Assembly (NCBI GenBank): GCA_004362315.1
Contig: SNWL01000003.1
Location: 1,240,001 to 1,304,000 of the forward strand
Direction of reading: 5' to 3'
Source of the DNA: Mycobacterium sp. BK086
GTDB taxonomy: Bacteria > Actinomycetota > Actinomycetes > Mycobacteriales > Mycobacteriaceae
DNA length: 64,000 nucleotides
Shown here: one piece after another, positions 32,900 through 43,610 of the stretch
How positions within the stretch are numbered: the stretch's first letter is position 1
Layout of the letters: the number at the start of each line of letters is the position of its first letter
Notes under the pieces: model-generated
Told to the model about the DNA's origin: nothing
The model's database searches: none
What the model saw: only the letters and a program-made list of their open reading frames with translations
Position numbers and translations under genes: made by a program

Positions 32900-32903
<4 letters not shown>
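31641..32903 (-). CDS. Major facilitator superfamily exporter
   Basis: A 420-residue MFS protein with about 12 membrane helices in two halves. The loop after helix 2 reads [14 protein letters not shown], and the matching loop in the second half reads [13 protein letters not shown], both forms of the MFS signature. MFS drug exporters of this size are common in mycobacteria. The GTG start overlaps the phosphoglucomutase stop by 4 bp, so they share a transcript. The substrate is unknown. Confidence 0.88.
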
Positions 32904-34534
<1,631 letters not shown>

Positions 34535-34602
34535 GGCGCCAATTCTGCCTTCTCAAGCGGGATACTTGCTCGCGGATTCATCCACGGTTAAGGGGGTTGC
34601 CG

Positions 34603-35001
34603 ATGTTCGGCCATGACAACCGGGAACTGGCGGCCGTGTTCGTCGGCGGCGCGGTGGGCACCCTGGCGCGCGCGGTGCTGGCGACGGTCTTCGTCACCGA
34701 CCCGGCACGCTGGCCGTGGGCGACGTTCATCGTCAACATCGTCGGCGCATTCCTGCTCGGCTACTTCACCACCCGCCTTCTGGAACGGCTGCCGCTGTCG
34801 AGCTATCGCCGTCCCCTGCTAGGCACCGGGTTGTGCGGCGGACTCACCACGTTTTCCACCATGCAGGTCGAGACGCTGAAGATGATCGAGCATCACCACT
34901 ACGGATTGGCCGCCGGCTACACCGTGGCCAGCATTGCCGCGGGCCTGATGGCGGTCTACGTCGCGACGGCACTGGTGCGCCGGGTCAGGATCCGCGCATG
35001 A
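34603..35001 (+). CDS. crcB: Fluc/CrcB fluoride channel subunit 1
   Basis: A 132-residue membrane protein with four helices. ATG 34603 follows GGGGG by 6 nt; a TTG at 34597 is less likely. [12 protein letters not shown], a central Asn in [10 protein letters not shown] and [15 protein letters not shown] are the family signatures; the TTFST segment lines the fluoride path. Fluc proteins export fluoride as dual-topology dimers. Here two different subunits are encoded side by side, so a heterodimer is likely. The stop overlaps the next start by 4 bp (ATGA). No fluoride riboswitch was recognised upstream. Confidence 0.9.
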   Translation: MFGHDNRELAAVFVGGAVGTLARAVLATVFVTDPARWPWATFIVNIVGAFLLGYFTTRLLERLPLSSYRRPLLGTGLCGGLTTFSTMQVETLKMIEHHHYGLAAGYTVASIAAGLMAVYVATALVRRVRIRA

Positions 35002-35363
35002 CCATCGCGATCTGGGCCGGCGTCATGTTGATCGGCGGGGTGGGCTCGGTGGCGCGGTTCATGGTCGACCGCGCGGTCGCCCGCCGTGCGGCGCGGTCCT
35101 TCCCGTTCGGCACGCTGGCGGTCAACATCAGCGGCGCGGTGCTGCTCGGCTTCATCAGCGGGCTGACCCTGAGCCACCAGGCCGCGCTGCTGGCCGGTAC
35201 CGCCTTCGTCGGCGCCTACACCACCTTCTCGACCTGGATGCTGGAGACCCAGCGCCTGACCGAGGAACGCCAGATCTGGCCCGCGGTCGCCAATCTCGTC
35301 GTCAGCGTCATCCTGGGTGTCGCCGCGGCGATGCTCGGCCAGTGGATTGCGAGCCTGCTGTGA
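34998..35363 (+). CDS. crcB: Fluc/CrcB fluoride channel subunit 2
   Basis: A 121-residue four-helix protein from the ATG at 34998; the frame is open upstream but that part is a shadow of subunit 1. [25 protein letters not shown] and [14 protein letters not shown] match the CrcB family, with the paired-subunit variant (GAYTTFST) typical of the second gene. It overlaps subunit 1 and, through GTGA, the DUF190 gene, so the three are one operon. Confidence 0.9.
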   Translation: MTIAIWAGVMLIGGVGSVARFMVDRAVARRAARSFPFGTLAVNISGAVLLGFISGLTLSHQAALLAGTAFVGAYTTFSTWMLETQRLTEERQIWPAVANLVVSVILGVAAAMLGQWIASLL

Positions 35364-36421
35364 GCGATACCTACCTCAAGCTGACCGCCTTCTTCGGCGA
35401 GCGCCAGCGCGACGGCTCCCGCTTCCTCGCCGAAGCGATGCTCGATCTCTACGCCGAGCGTCAGGTCGCCGACAGCGTGATGCTGCGCGGCATCGCCAGC
35501 TTCGGCCCGCGCCACGTCATCCGCAGCGACGAATCACTCACCCTGTCCGAGGATCCGCCGATCGCGATCGCCGCCGTCGACACCGCGGAGACCATCGGCG
35601 CTCTGATCGACGACGTCGTGGCCATCACCCCGCGCGGGCTGATCACCCTGGAACGGGCCCGGCGCTATGGCGGAGAGCTGCCCGAGAGTGACGACGGGGT
35701 CAAACTCACCATCTACGTGGGGCGCCGCCGCCGGATCAACGGCGCGGCCGCCTTCTACGCGGTGTGCGATCTCCTGCACCGCCATCACTTCGCGGGAGCG
35801 ACGGTGTACCTCGGGGTGGACGGCACCGCCGACGGTCGACGGCGCCGCGCGCGTTTCTTCAGCGGCAACACCGATGTGCCGATCATGATCGTCGCGATCG
35901 GCTCGGCCGCGCAGGCCCAGCGCGCCTTGCCTGAACTCGAGGCATTGATGAACGAGCCGCTGGTGACGGTCGAACGCGTCCAGGTCTGCAAGCGCGACGG
36001 CGAGCTGCTGACCCGCCCGCCTGCGTTGCCTGCTGTCGACGCCCACGGTCGCGAACTGCGCCAGAAGCTGACGATCCACACCGACGCGGCCACCCACTAC
36101 GACGGGGCGCCCATTCACCGAGCACTGGTGCGCCGGCTGTGGGAATCGCAAACCGTCGGCGGAGCCACCGTGCTGCGCGGCATCTGGGGTTTCCACGGAG
36201 ACCATAAGCCGCACGGCGACAAGCTGATTCAATACGGACGCCAGGTGCCGGTGACCACGATCGTCGTCGACACTCCCGAAGCCATCGCACGGTCCTTCGA
36301 CATCATCGACGAGGTGACCGGCCACCACGGCCTGGTCACCTCCGAGATGGTGCCCGCTCTGCTGATGCTCGACGGCGACATCCGCCAGGGCGCGACCGAT
36401 CTGGCCGACTACCGCTACTGA
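35360..36421 (+). CDS. DUF190-domain protein
   Basis: A 353-residue protein starting at GTG 35360, overlapping the crcB stop. It contains DUF190 units (about 1-100, 105-205 and 230-330; YLKLTAFFGERQRDG, KLTIYVGRRRR, KLTIHTDAA). Each has the ferredoxin-like fold related to PII signalling proteins, with segments such as GATVYLGVDG or GATVLRGIWGFH. Commonly found beside crcB, and probably a sensor or regulator of the channel, though this is unproven. Corresponds to Rv3071. The stop abuts the convergent cupin gene with no gap. Confidence 0.85.
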   Translation: MSDTYLKLTAFFGERQRDGSRFLAEAMLDLYAERQVADSVMLRGIASFGPRHVIRSDESLTLSEDPPIAIAAVDTAETIGALIDDVVAITPRGLITLERARRYGGELPESDDGVKLTIYVGRRRRINGAAAFYAVCDLLHRHHFAGATVYLGVDGTADGRRRRARFFSGNTDVPIMIVAIGSAAQAQRALPELEALMNEPLVTVERVQVCKRDGELLTRPPALPAVDAHGRELRQKLTIHTDAATHYDGAPIHRALVRRLWESQTVGGATVLRGIWGFHGDHKPHGDKLIQYGRQVPVTTIVVDTPEAIARSFDIIDEVTGHHGLVTSEMVPALLMLDGDIRQGATDLADYRY

Positions 36422-36754
36422 TCAGCTGTCGGCCAGGACCGTCAGCAGGATCACCGAGTCGTCGACGGCGTGCAGGCCGTGCCGTTCGCGCGGGACGACC
36501 AGTAGATCGCCTTCGGAACCTTCCCAGGTTTCCTCGGCGGTCGTCAGCCGGACGTTGCCGCGCAAGACCTGCAGCGTGGTCTCCCCCGGACTGTGGTGCT
36601 CGCTGAGGTCGCGGCCGCCCGCCAAGGCGATCAACGTCTGGCGCAGTTGGTGATCGTGGCCGCCGTGCACGGTGTGCGCGGCGCGCCCACTGTTCGACGA
36701 TCGTGCCGCGGCCAGGTGTTCGTCGGCGAGCTGGGACAGCGAAACCGAATCCAT
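36422..36754 (-). CDS. Small cupin-domain protein
   Basis: A 110-residue protein from ATG 36754, which has GGAGG 5 nt upstream (a TTG at 36766 is less likely). LSEHHSPGETTLQVLRGNVRL and LLVVPRERHGLHAVDDS form the two cupin motifs, with histidines and a glutamate-like position able to hold a metal. It precedes no enzyme gene, and its role is unknown. Fifteen bases separate it from the upstream membrane protein gene on the same strand. Confidence 0.8.
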   Translation of the reverse strand: MDSVSLSQLADEHLAAARSSNSGRAAHTVHGGHDHQLRQTLIALAGGRDLSEHHSPGETTLQVLRGNVRLTTAEETWEGSEGDLLVVPRERHGLHAVDDSVILLTVLADS

Positions 36755-36769
36755 GACATCCTCCAATTC

Positions 36770-37204
36770 TCAAAAATCAAGCAACAGAACGCCACCCACG
36801 AGCAGCGCCACCACTTTGACAACTTCCACCACTACGTAGACGTAGTGCGCGTTCGACCGCCCGGCCTCGGCCTGGCTCGGGTCGGCCAGCACCGCATCGG
36901 AGCGCCGCGTCAACGCCGGCCGCACGAGCAGCACCTGGATCAGCAACGCGGCGATGGCCACCAGGGCGGCGGCGATGACTCCGGTACTGGGCGTGCCGAT
37001 CACCAACGCAACGACGACGACCGCGGCCAACACGGCTTCGCAGGTGTTGAGCGCGCGGAAGACGAGCCGGCCGATCCCCAAGCCGAGCGCGATGGTGACT
37101 CCCGGAGCGCGAAACTTCAACGGCGCCTCCAGAAACGAAATGGCCAGCACCATTCCCAGCCAGACGAACACCGCCGCCGCCGCCACCGCAGTCCAGTGCG
37201 CCAC
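36770..37204 (-). CDS. Four-helix membrane protein of unknown function
   Basis: A 144-residue protein with hydrophobic stretches at about 5-24, 55-70, 73-93 and 120-142. The first helix ends in FLEAPLKFRAPGV. The pattern of a helix followed by LEAPLKF occurs in mycobacterial proteins of unknown function. Encoded between the LLM oxidoreductase gene and the cupin gene on the minus strand, probably one transcript. Confidence 0.75.
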   Translation of the reverse strand: MAHWTAVAAAAVFVWLGMVLAISFLEAPLKFRAPGVTIALGLGIGRLVFRALNTCEAVLAAVVVVALVIGTPSTGVIAAALVAIAALLIQVLLVRPALTRRSDAVLADPSQAEAGRSNAHYVYVVVEVVKVVALLVGGVLLLDF

Positions 37205-37213
37205 CGTCTCTCC

Positions 37214-38071
37214 CTACTGCCAATCGCTCGCGAGCTCGGCCACCCAGGCACCGGCATCTGCCGGATCCTGCGGTGGCGACGCCACCAGCACAAGCTCGTC
37301 GACACCCAACTCTTCCAAACGGCCCGCCTGCGACCGATCCGGTTGGCGCAGTGCGACCGCCACCCGAAGCTCGCCGAGGTCACGCCCGGACTCCGCACAC
37401 AGCCGGCGCAATGTCGTCACCTTGGCCGCGACATCGTCGACGTCGAGCAGGTTGAAGCCGTACCAGCCGTCACCCCAGCGTGCGACGCGGCACAGCGCGG
37501 CGTCGCTGTTGCCACCGCAGACGATCGGGATCGCACCCGCCTTCGGTCTGGGATTGACCCGGATCTTCTGGAAGGTGGCGAATTCTCCTGCGTGAGAGGC
37601 GATATCGTTGGACCAGATGGACCGCATCGCGACCACGTAGTCGGCGGTACGAGCCGAGCGCTGCTCGAAGGGGACCCCGAGGGCGTCGAATTCCTCACGC
37701 GACCAACCGATTCCGATGCCGAGTGAGAATCGGCCACCGCTGAGCTTGTCCAAGCTGGCAGCCTGCTTGGCCACGATCACCGGGTTGTGCTCGGGCAACA
37801 GCAGCACACCGGTAGCCAGACCGATGGTCGTCGTTGCGGCCGCGGCGAAGGACAATCCGATCATCGGGTCGATCCAGTCGGCGTCCGCAGGCACCGCGAT
37901 CTTGCCGTCGTCGGCGTAGGGATATCGCGATGCGGAGTCGTCGACCATGACGACGTGCTCCCCCGCCCACAACGTGGCGAAACCGCTGTGCTCGGCAGCA
38001 GCAGCCACTGCCTGGATCACCGCGGGTTCGGCACCCGTGCCGATACCCAGAGCGTGCAACCCGAGTCGCAT
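37214..38071 (-). CDS. LLM-class F420-dependent oxidoreductase
   Basis: About 285 residues from ATG 38071 (MRLGLHALGIG). The frame extends to 38107 but that would overlap the divergent gene at 38106. FATLWAGEHVVMVD, TIGLATGVLLLPEHNP, SLDKLSGGRFSLGIGIGW and IPIVCGGNSDAALCRVARWGDGWY are typical of mycobacterial F420-dependent luciferase-like enzymes. It corresponds in order to M. tuberculosis Rv3072c. Substrate unknown. Confidence 0.85.
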   Translation of the reverse strand: MRLGLHALGIGTGAEPAVIQAVAAAAEHSGFATLWAGEHVVMVDDSASRYPYADDGKIAVPADADWIDPMIGLSFAAAATTTIGLATGVLLLPEHNPVIVAKQAASLDKLSGGRFSLGIGIGWSREEFDALGVPFEQRSARTADYVVAMRSIWSNDIASHAGEFATFQKIRVNPRPKAGAIPIVCGGNSDAALCRVARWGDGWYGFNLLDVDDVAAKVTTLRRLCAESGRDLGELRVAVALRQPDRSQAGRLEELGVDELVLVASPPQDPADAGAWVAELASDWQ

Positions 38072-38105
38072 ACTGCGCATCATCCCACGCGTCATGATGG
38101 TCGCC

Positions 38106-38297
38106 ATGAACGATGACCCGGTCGCGGCGCTACAGCGGTGGGAGGACGCCGGCGCGCACTGGGCGGTGATCGATCGTCATCGCGACTCGGTCACCGTCGG
38201 CCTGTATCGCTGCGACGGCGGTGAGGAGGTCGACCGATTCACCTCAGCCGATCCCGCACTGCTGAGCTTCGTCCGCGATCGCGACAGCAGCTTCTAG
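38106..38297 (+). CDS. Small conserved actinobacterial protein
   Basis: A 63-residue protein from ATG 38106. ALQRWEDAGAHWAVIDR, then TVGLYRCDGGEEVDRF and a short tail, match small mycobacterial proteins of unknown function seen repeatedly in this genus. No signal peptide or membrane helix. Its stop overlaps that of the convergent secreted-protein gene at a shared CTAG. Confidence 0.65.
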   Translation: MNDDPVAALQRWEDAGAHWAVIDRHRDSVTVGLYRCDGGEEVDRFTSADPALLSFVRDRDSSF

Positions 38298-38638
38298 AGC
38301 TGGATGAAGCCGCCGTTCCACCAAACACCCCAGGCCGGCAGGTCGGCGTTCCAGACCACCGGTAGCCACGGCGCCCACGGGGGCGGAGGCGGCGCCGGCG
38401 GCGCCCAGACGGGCACGACGTCGTCGACGACGCCGATATGGCCGGGAGGGGGCAAATAGCCCTGTCCGGGCGGTAGGGGGTTACCAGGCCTGCCAACGTT
38501 GGCACCCGGCCCACCAGGAACCCACGGCGGCCCTGGTGGAGGGTGCGGATCGGCCTGGGCCACGCCCGCCCCGGCGCCCAGCGCGACGGCCCCAACCACG
38601 GTCGCGAAAGCCACCTTGGCAGTCATCAAGATCGTCAT
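38294..38638 (-). CDS. Proline-rich secreted protein
   Basis: A 114-residue protein from ATG 38638 (ATG 38626 possible). The first 28 residues form a signal peptide ending AGVAQA, then DPHPPPG. The mature part is rich in Pro, Gly and Trp (PPAPPPPPWAPWLPVVW). Low-complexity secreted proteins of this kind are common in mycobacteria. Function unknown. Confidence 0.7.
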   Translation of the reverse strand: MTILMTAKVAFATVVGAVALGAGAGVAQADPHPPPGPPWVPGGPGANVGRPGNPLPPGQGYLPPPGHIGVVDDVVPVWAPPAPPPPPWAPWLPVVWNADLPAWGVWWNGGFIQL

Positions 38639-38686
38639 AGCGAGAACACCTGTACCCGGCCGACGCTGTCCGGTAAACACAGGGAG

Positions 38687-39187
38687 ATGCGCACCACGGC
38701 CTGGGCGGCGGTGGCCGGACTCGCCCTCACCACTGTGGCGGCCTGCGGTGGGAGCAGCGACACCACACCCACGCTGACCACCACGAACACATCCACCACC
38801 ACCACGATCGCGGCCGCACCGGCACCGCAGCCCAAGACCGTCAAATGGGTGGAGCTCAAGGCCGGGGACTGCCTCGCCGATCCGCCGCCGGACGATCCCG
38901 CGGTCGTGCTGGTCACGGTCGTCGACTGCGCTCAGCCGCATCTGGCCGAGACGTATCTGCGGGCGCCGATCCCGGTGAATGCGGCCCTGGCCGACGTCGC
39001 CACCGGCGAATGTGCGACCGGCTTGCAGCACTACACGGGCGCTGGACCGGGAACGGCCCCCTACACCACCACCTATCTCATCGATTCCGAGCAGGATCGG
39101 ACGTCCGACAACCCGTATCCGAGCACGGTGATCTGCCTGTTGGAGGGCATCGACGGGAAACCACTGACCGGCTCGGCGCGACACTGA
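38687..39187 (+). CDS. Lipoprotein with conserved septum-like C-terminal domain
   Basis: A 166-residue protein. The N-terminus MRTTAWAAVAGLALTTVAACGG has a lipobox with Cys20, so it is probably lipid-anchored. A Thr/Ala-rich linker follows (about 25-48), then a domain with LKAGDCLADPP, VVDCAQPHLAETY, ATGECATGLQHY and STVICLLEG, whose four cysteines resemble actinobacterial extracytoplasmic septum-formation-type (DUF4190-linked) domains. Divergent from the secreted-protein gene. Role unknown. Confidence 0.7.
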   Translation: MRTTAWAAVAGLALTTVAACGGSSDTTPTLTTTNTSTTTTIAAAPAPQPKTVKWVELKAGDCLADPPPDDPAVVLVTVVDCAQPHLAETYLRAPIPVNAALADVATGECATGLQHYTGAGPGTAPYTTTYLIDSEQDRTSDNPYPSTVICLLEGIDGKPLTGSARH

Positions 39188-39297
39188 TGACGCCCCGCTA
39201 CCTGCACATGCCAGGTCCAACCGGTAGGGTCGTTATGTTGTCTACTCAATACCCAGGTCAAAGCGCGGCCGATCTCAAGATGAGGATCTGATGGCCC

Positions 39298-40506
39298 ATG
39301 CGCGCCCCCTATCACCCTGAGGTGCTCAACCCGTCCGGCTTTGCCGGCGCCAACAAGCGACCGATTTCGCTGCTGCTGATCGAAGACGATCGCGGTGACG
39401 CCATCCTGGTCGAAGAGTTGATCGACGACGCGGGCGCGGACATCACGGTCGAGTGGGCAGCCTCGATCGCCATTGCCGAGGAGAAGCTGGCCGTTGGCCG
39501 GCCGGACTGCGTCCTGCTGGATCTCAACCTGCCGGACGCGAACGGTATCTCCGCGGTCGACCGCGTCACCAAACTCGACGCCACACTGCCGATCGTGGTG
39601 CTCACCGGTCTCAACGACGAGCACTTCGGCATGTCGGCGATGGCCTCCGGAGCCCAGGATTACCTCGTCAAGGGTCACGTCGAGCCCGAGACCCTGCACC
39701 GCTCGCTGCTTTATGCCATCGAGCGCAAGCGGGCGGAGTTGACCGCGGTCGACCTGCACACCACTCAGGTGCGAGCCCAGGAGAACGCCCGGCTCGAGCG
39801 GGCCCTACTTCCGCTGCCGCTGCTCAACGAGGACCCCGGGGTCGAGATCGTCACCCAGTACCGGCCCAGCCGGGAGAACGCCCTGCTGGGCGGCGACTTC
39901 TACGACATGGTCCAGACGCCCGACGGCACCGTGCACGTCATGGTCGGTGATGTGGCCGGCCACGGCCCCGACGAGGCGGCGCTGGGTGCCGCATTGCGAA
40001 TTGCGTGGCGCGCCTTCACTTTCGCCGGACTTCGCGGCAATGAGCGGATGCGCCGACTCGAGCAGATCCTGCGGGCCGAGCGAGCCGGCGCGGGTATCTT
40101 CGCGACGGTGCTCAGTGTGGCGCTGTGGCCCGATGGTCGGGGCTTCACCGCGGTGCGCGCGGGCCACCCCGGCATGCTGCTGCACGGGCCGGGCACCGTC
40201 GAATGGCTCGAACCGCCGGCGGGACCGGCGTTGGGACTCGGCGCGCAGCAATGGCCGCAGAACGAGTTGGAGTTGCCCGACGGCCACGCGCTGGTGCTGC
40301 TCACCGATGGCCTGTTCGAAGGCTATTCCGGTGTCGGCAATCAGCGTCTGGGCGAGGACGGTCTGCTGGAGCTGGCCCGTTCGATCGCGACGCTGCCCGG
40401 TCCCGAGTTCGTCAAGTCCCTGATCGAGGCCGCGGAAGCCTGCGCGCTGTCACACGGCGGGATCAGCGACGACATCGCGGTGCTGCGCGTGGAGCGGACT
40501 CGCTGA
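39298..40506 (+). CDS. Response regulator with RsbU-type PP2C phosphatase domain
   Basis: A 402-residue protein. Residues 22-145 are a receiver domain (LLLIEDDRGD, phosphoacceptor Asp in CVLLDLNLPD, Lys in YLVKG). A short coiled linker leads to a PP2C/SpoIIE domain at about 180-400 with GGDFYD, VGDVAGHGPDEA, LLTDGLFE and SDDIAVL, which supply the metal-binding aspartates. Such proteins dephosphorylate anti-sigma-factor antagonists in partner-switching stress responses. The last base of the stop is shared with the kinase start, so the two are coupled. No anti-sigma or sigma gene is in the window. Confidence 0.88.
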   Translation: MRAPYHPEVLNPSGFAGANKRPISLLLIEDDRGDAILVEELIDDAGADITVEWAASIAIAEEKLAVGRPDCVLLDLNLPDANGISAVDRVTKLDATLPIVVLTGLNDEHFGMSAMASGAQDYLVKGHVEPETLHRSLLYAIERKRAELTAVDLHTTQVRAQENARLERALLPLPLLNEDPGVEIVTQYRPSRENALLGGDFYDMVQTPDGTVHVMVGDVAGHGPDEAALGAALRIAWRAFTFAGLRGNERMRRLEQILRAERAGAGIFATVLSVALWPDGRGFTAVRAGHPGMLLHGPGTVEWLEPPAGPALGLGAQQWPQNELELPDGHALVLLTDGLFEGYSGVGNQRLGEDGLLELARSIATLPGPEFVKSLIEAAEACALSHGGISDDIAVLRVERTR

Positions 40507-42095
40507 TGAAAGAGGTGGCAGGCACCCGCCTGTCTGGTCTGACAGTACGAGGCTGGCTCAGCGTCGTGCTGGTGGTGGTCGGGGTCGTAGTACTCGGCGG
40601 CGCGGTGATCGCGGCGGTGCTGCTCAACCGCACCGACGAGACCAGCCGCCAGCTCATCGACAACATTCAGCCCGCCCGCGTCGCCGCCTATCGGCTGCAG
40701 GCTGCACTGCGCGACCAGGAGACCGCGGTACGCGGTTACGTCATCGCCGCCGACGGACAGTTCCTGACGCCGTACTACGACGGCCAGAAAGCCGAACAGA
40801 CTGCTGCGCAAGCCATTCGAGGCCAGCTGGCCGGCCGCCCCGAGCTGATCGGCGATCTGGACGCGATCGAACAAGCCGCGGCGACGTGGCGTTCCGGGTA
40901 TGCCGAACCGCTGATCGCCAGCGTGACGCCGGGGTCACCCAGTGTGGTGACGAAAGCGGATGCCGAGGCCGGGAAGTCGAAATTCGACTCTCTGAGAGCC
41001 CTTTTCGATTCCCAGAACACTCATCTGGCGACCGCCCGAAACGACGCCGTGACACAGCTCGACACCGCTCGGGCCTGGCGCGATCGGGCCTTGGGCGTGG
41101 TGATCGCGACCTTCATCATCACCGGGTTGGTGATCACGATCCTGGTGCGCAACGCGGTCACCCGTCCGCTCGACGCGCTGGCCGCGGCGTGCCGCCGGAT
41201 CACCAACGGCAGCTTCGGTCAGCACATCGTTCCCGAGGGCCCCAAGGACATTCGTGCCATCGCCGCCGACGTCGAGGACATGCGGCAACGGATCGTCGAC
41301 GAACTCGACGCGTCCAGCGCGGCCCGCGCAATGCTGGACGAACAGGCCGGCGAGCTGCGTCGGTCGAACGCCGAACTCGAACAATTCGCCTACGTCGCCT
41401 CGCACGATCTGCAGGAGCCACTGCGCAAGGTCGCCTCGTTCTGCCAGCTGCTGGAGAAGCGGTACGGCGATCAGCTCGACGAACGCGGCCAGCAATACAT
41501 CGATTTCGCGGTCGACGGCGCCAAGCGCATGCAGATCCTGATCAATGACCTACTGACGTTCTCCCGCGTCGGCCGGCTCAACGCCACCCAGGTGAAGGTG
41601 AACCTCGACACCGTGCTGGACGAGGCGATCGCCAATGTATCCACCTCGATCGAGGAAACCGGTGCCGAAATCACGCGCCCACAGCCACTCCCACGGGTGA
41701 TGGGCGATCCGACGCTGCTGATCATGCTGTGGCAGAACCTCGTGAGCAACGCCGTCAAGTTCCGCCGCGAAAACCAGGCCCCCCGCATCGCCATCACCTG
41801 CGAACCCGCTACGGGAGAACAGGAAGGGCAGTGGATGTTCACCTTCTCCGACAACGGAATCGGCATCGCCGACGAGTTCGTCGACAAGGTGTTCGTGATA
41901 TTTCAGCGACTGCACGGCAAGGATGCCTACGCCGGCACCGGAATCGGACTGGCACTGGTCAAGAAAATCGTCGAACACCACGGCGGCAGCATCTGGATCG
42001 ACACGTCCTACGAGGACGGAACGCGCTTCCGGTTCACGCTGCCCGCCATCACCGCATCCGAGCTTCAGCCCCAATTGGAAGGAACCGCTTCATGA
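40506..42095 (+). CDS. CHASE3-HAMP sensor histidine kinase
   Basis: A 529-residue membrane kinase. Helix 1 lies at about 16-40, then a mostly helical extracytoplasmic CHASE3-type sensor (TRAVRGYVI-like segment ETAVRGYVIAAD), helix 2 at about 200-220, HAMP, a coiled coil, the HisKA domain with YVASHDLQEPLRKV (phosphohistidine), and the ATPase with N box NLVSNAVKF, G1 SDNGIGI and G2 GTGIGLALVKK. The DLQEPLRKV form is typical of phytochrome/Cph1-like kinases that pair with single-domain receivers, and one follows directly with a 4-bp overlap. It likely phosphorylates both receivers of the operon. Confidence 0.9.
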   Translation: MKEVAGTRLSGLTVRGWLSVVLVVVGVVVLGGAVIAAVLLNRTDETSRQLIDNIQPARVAAYRLQAALRDQETAVRGYVIAADGQFLTPYYDGQKAEQTAAQAIRGQLAGRPELIGDLDAIEQAAATWRSGYAEPLIASVTPGSPSVVTKADAEAGKSKFDSLRALFDSQNTHLATARNDAVTQLDTARAWRDRALGVVIATFIITGLVITILVRNAVTRPLDALAAACRRITNGSFGQHIVPEGPKDIRAIAADVEDMRQRIVDELDASSAARAMLDEQAGELRRSNAELEQFAYVASHDLQEPLRKVASFCQLLEKRYGDQLDERGQQYIDFAVDGAKRMQILINDLLTFSRVGRLNATQVKVNLDTVLDEAIANVSTSIEETGAEITRPQPLPRVMGDPTLLIMLWQNLVSNAVKFRRENQAPRIAITCEPATGEQEGQWMFTFSDNGIGIADEFVDKVFVIFQRLHGKDAYAGTGIGLALVKKIVEHHGGSIWIDTSYEDGTRFRFTLPAITASELQPQLEGTAS

Positions 42096-42541
42096 CCGAC
42101 AACGGTCGCGCGATCGATGTCCTACTCGTCGAGGACGATCCCGGTGACGAATTGATCACCCGGGAGGCGTTCGAGCACAACAAGCTCAAGAACACCCTGC
42201 ACGTCGTGCACGACGGCGAGGAAGGGCTGGACTACCTGTATCGGCGCGGCCAGTTCACGAACGCCACCCGGCCCGATCTGATCCTGCTCGACCTGAACCT
42301 GCCCAAGTACGACGGGCGCCAACTCCTCGAGAAGATCAAGTCCGACGACGACCTGCGCTCCATTCCCGTCGTGGTGCTGACCACCTCGTCGGCGGAAGAA
42401 GACATCCTGCGCAGTTACAAGCTGCATGCCAACGCGTATGTGACCAAGCCGGTCGACCTCGACCAGTTCATGAGTGCGGTCCGCCAGATCGACGAGTTCT
42501 TCGTCCAGGTGGTCCGTCTGCCGGGCGGCCAGCCCCGCTGA
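42092..42541 (+). CDS. Single-domain response regulator (Rcp1-like)
   Basis: A 149-residue receiver without output domain. VLLVEDDPGD holds the acidic pocket, LILLDLNLPKYDG the phosphoacceptor Asp, VVLTTSS the switch Thr/Ser, and VTKPVD the Lys. The ATG overlaps the kinase stop (ATGA). Like Rcp1 of cyanobacterial phytochrome kinases it probably relays phosphate or acts by protein contact. Confidence 0.9.
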   Translation: MTDNGRAIDVLLVEDDPGDELITREAFEHNKLKNTLHVVHDGEEGLDYLYRRGQFTNATRPDLILLDLNLPKYDGRQLLEKIKSDDDLRSIPVVVLTTSSAEEDILRSYKLHANAYVTKPVDLDQFMSAVRQIDEFFVQVVRLPGGQPR

Positions 42542-42829
42542 CGTTCAGCAAACCCCAAGGTGATTCGGCCGGGGGTTGCGGTGGGCGCCGGCGCTAGGGA
42601 TTCGGCCCTCCCCCGGGCCCAACGCGATTCCACGGACGAACGGCGCCGTGGTGCTGGTCAAACCCGAGTCAGGCGGGCGAAGTGATCGGCCGCTAACTCT
42701 TTGGGGGTAGAAATTCGCCCCCATCGAGGAGCAGCAGGTGTAGCAACGCTCACGATAGCGTTCCGCCATGCCGTCGGTCGTCATCGTTGAACCCGGGCCG
42801 CCGACTCCATCGGCACCTGGCGGCATCTC

Positions 42830-43600
42830 GTGACCGCGACATATCCCCTAGCCAAGCCCGTGCGCGCGTTCGGCGGGTTCATCGGCATGTCGCTGGACAC
42901 CTTGATGGCGATGTTCCGGCCGCCATTCGCCTGGCGTGAGTACTTGTTGCAGACCTGGTTCGTCGCGAGGGTGTCGGTGCTTCCCGCTCTCATGCTCACG
43001 CTGCCCTACTCGGTGCTGCTGGTGTTCACGTTCAATATCCTGCTCGGCGAATTCGGGGCAACCGACTTCTCCGGTACCGGCGCCGCAATCGGCACCGTCA
43101 ACCAGATCGGCCCCATCGTGACGGTGCTGGTCGTCTCCGGGGCCGGAGCCACCGCAATGTGTGCCGACCTCGGCGCCCGCACCATTCGCGAAGAACTCGA
43201 CGCGCTGCGGGTGATGGGAATCAACCCGATCCAGGCCCTGGTCGTTCCCCGAGTCCTGGCGGCAACCACTGTGGCACTGGCACTTTCGGCGACGGTCATC
43301 CTGGCCGGACTGACCGGTGCCTACATCTTCTGCGTGTACATCCAGCACGTCTCACCCGGCGCGTTCGCGGCGGGGTTGACCTTGTTGACCGGCATGGGCG
43401 ATGTGATCGTCTCGCTCACCAAGGCAACACTTTTCGGCCTCGCCGCGGGCCTCATCGCCTGCTACAAGGGCATTTCCGTCGGTGGCGGTCCGGCGGGCGT
43501 GGGGAACGCCGTCAACGAAACCGTCGTGTTCACGTTCATGGTGCTGTTCGCGATCAACGTCATCGTGACAGCCGTCGGCATCCAGTTCACCGTCTCGTGA
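42830..43600 (+). CDS. yrbEA: YrbE/MlaE-type permease A of mce operon
   Basis: A 256-residue integral membrane protein starting at GTG 42830. It has five or six helices. EELDALRVMGINPIQALVVPR is the conserved cytoplasmic coupling segment of MlaE/YrbE permeases, and GLIACYKGISVGGGPAGVG is the second signature. It pairs with YrbEB to form the channel through which the Mce proteins and the MceG ATPase (not in window) drive lipid import. It is the first gene of the operon after a 288-bp gap. Confidence 0.92.
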   Translation: MTATYPLAKPVRAFGGFIGMSLDTLMAMFRPPFAWREYLLQTWFVARVSVLPALMLTLPYSVLLVFTFNILLGEFGATDFSGTGAAIGTVNQIGPIVTVLVVSGAGATAMCADLGARTIREELDALRVMGINPIQALVVPRVLAATTVALALSATVILAGLTGAYIFCVYIQHVSPGAFAAGLTLLTGMGDVIVSLTKATLFGLAAGLIACYKGISVGGGPAGVGNAVNETVVFTFMVLFAINVIVTAVGIQFTVS

Positions 43601-43610
43601 GGGCCGACCG

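Noticed and set aside
34535..34602. Fluoride riboswitch ahead of crcB
   Set aside because: The conserved crcB-motif core was not recognisable in this short leader.
42542..42829. Terminator or promoter in the gap before the mce operon
   Set aside because: Only a 6-bp AACCCC/GGGGTT arm pair was seen, and no convincing promoter boxes; too weak to call.
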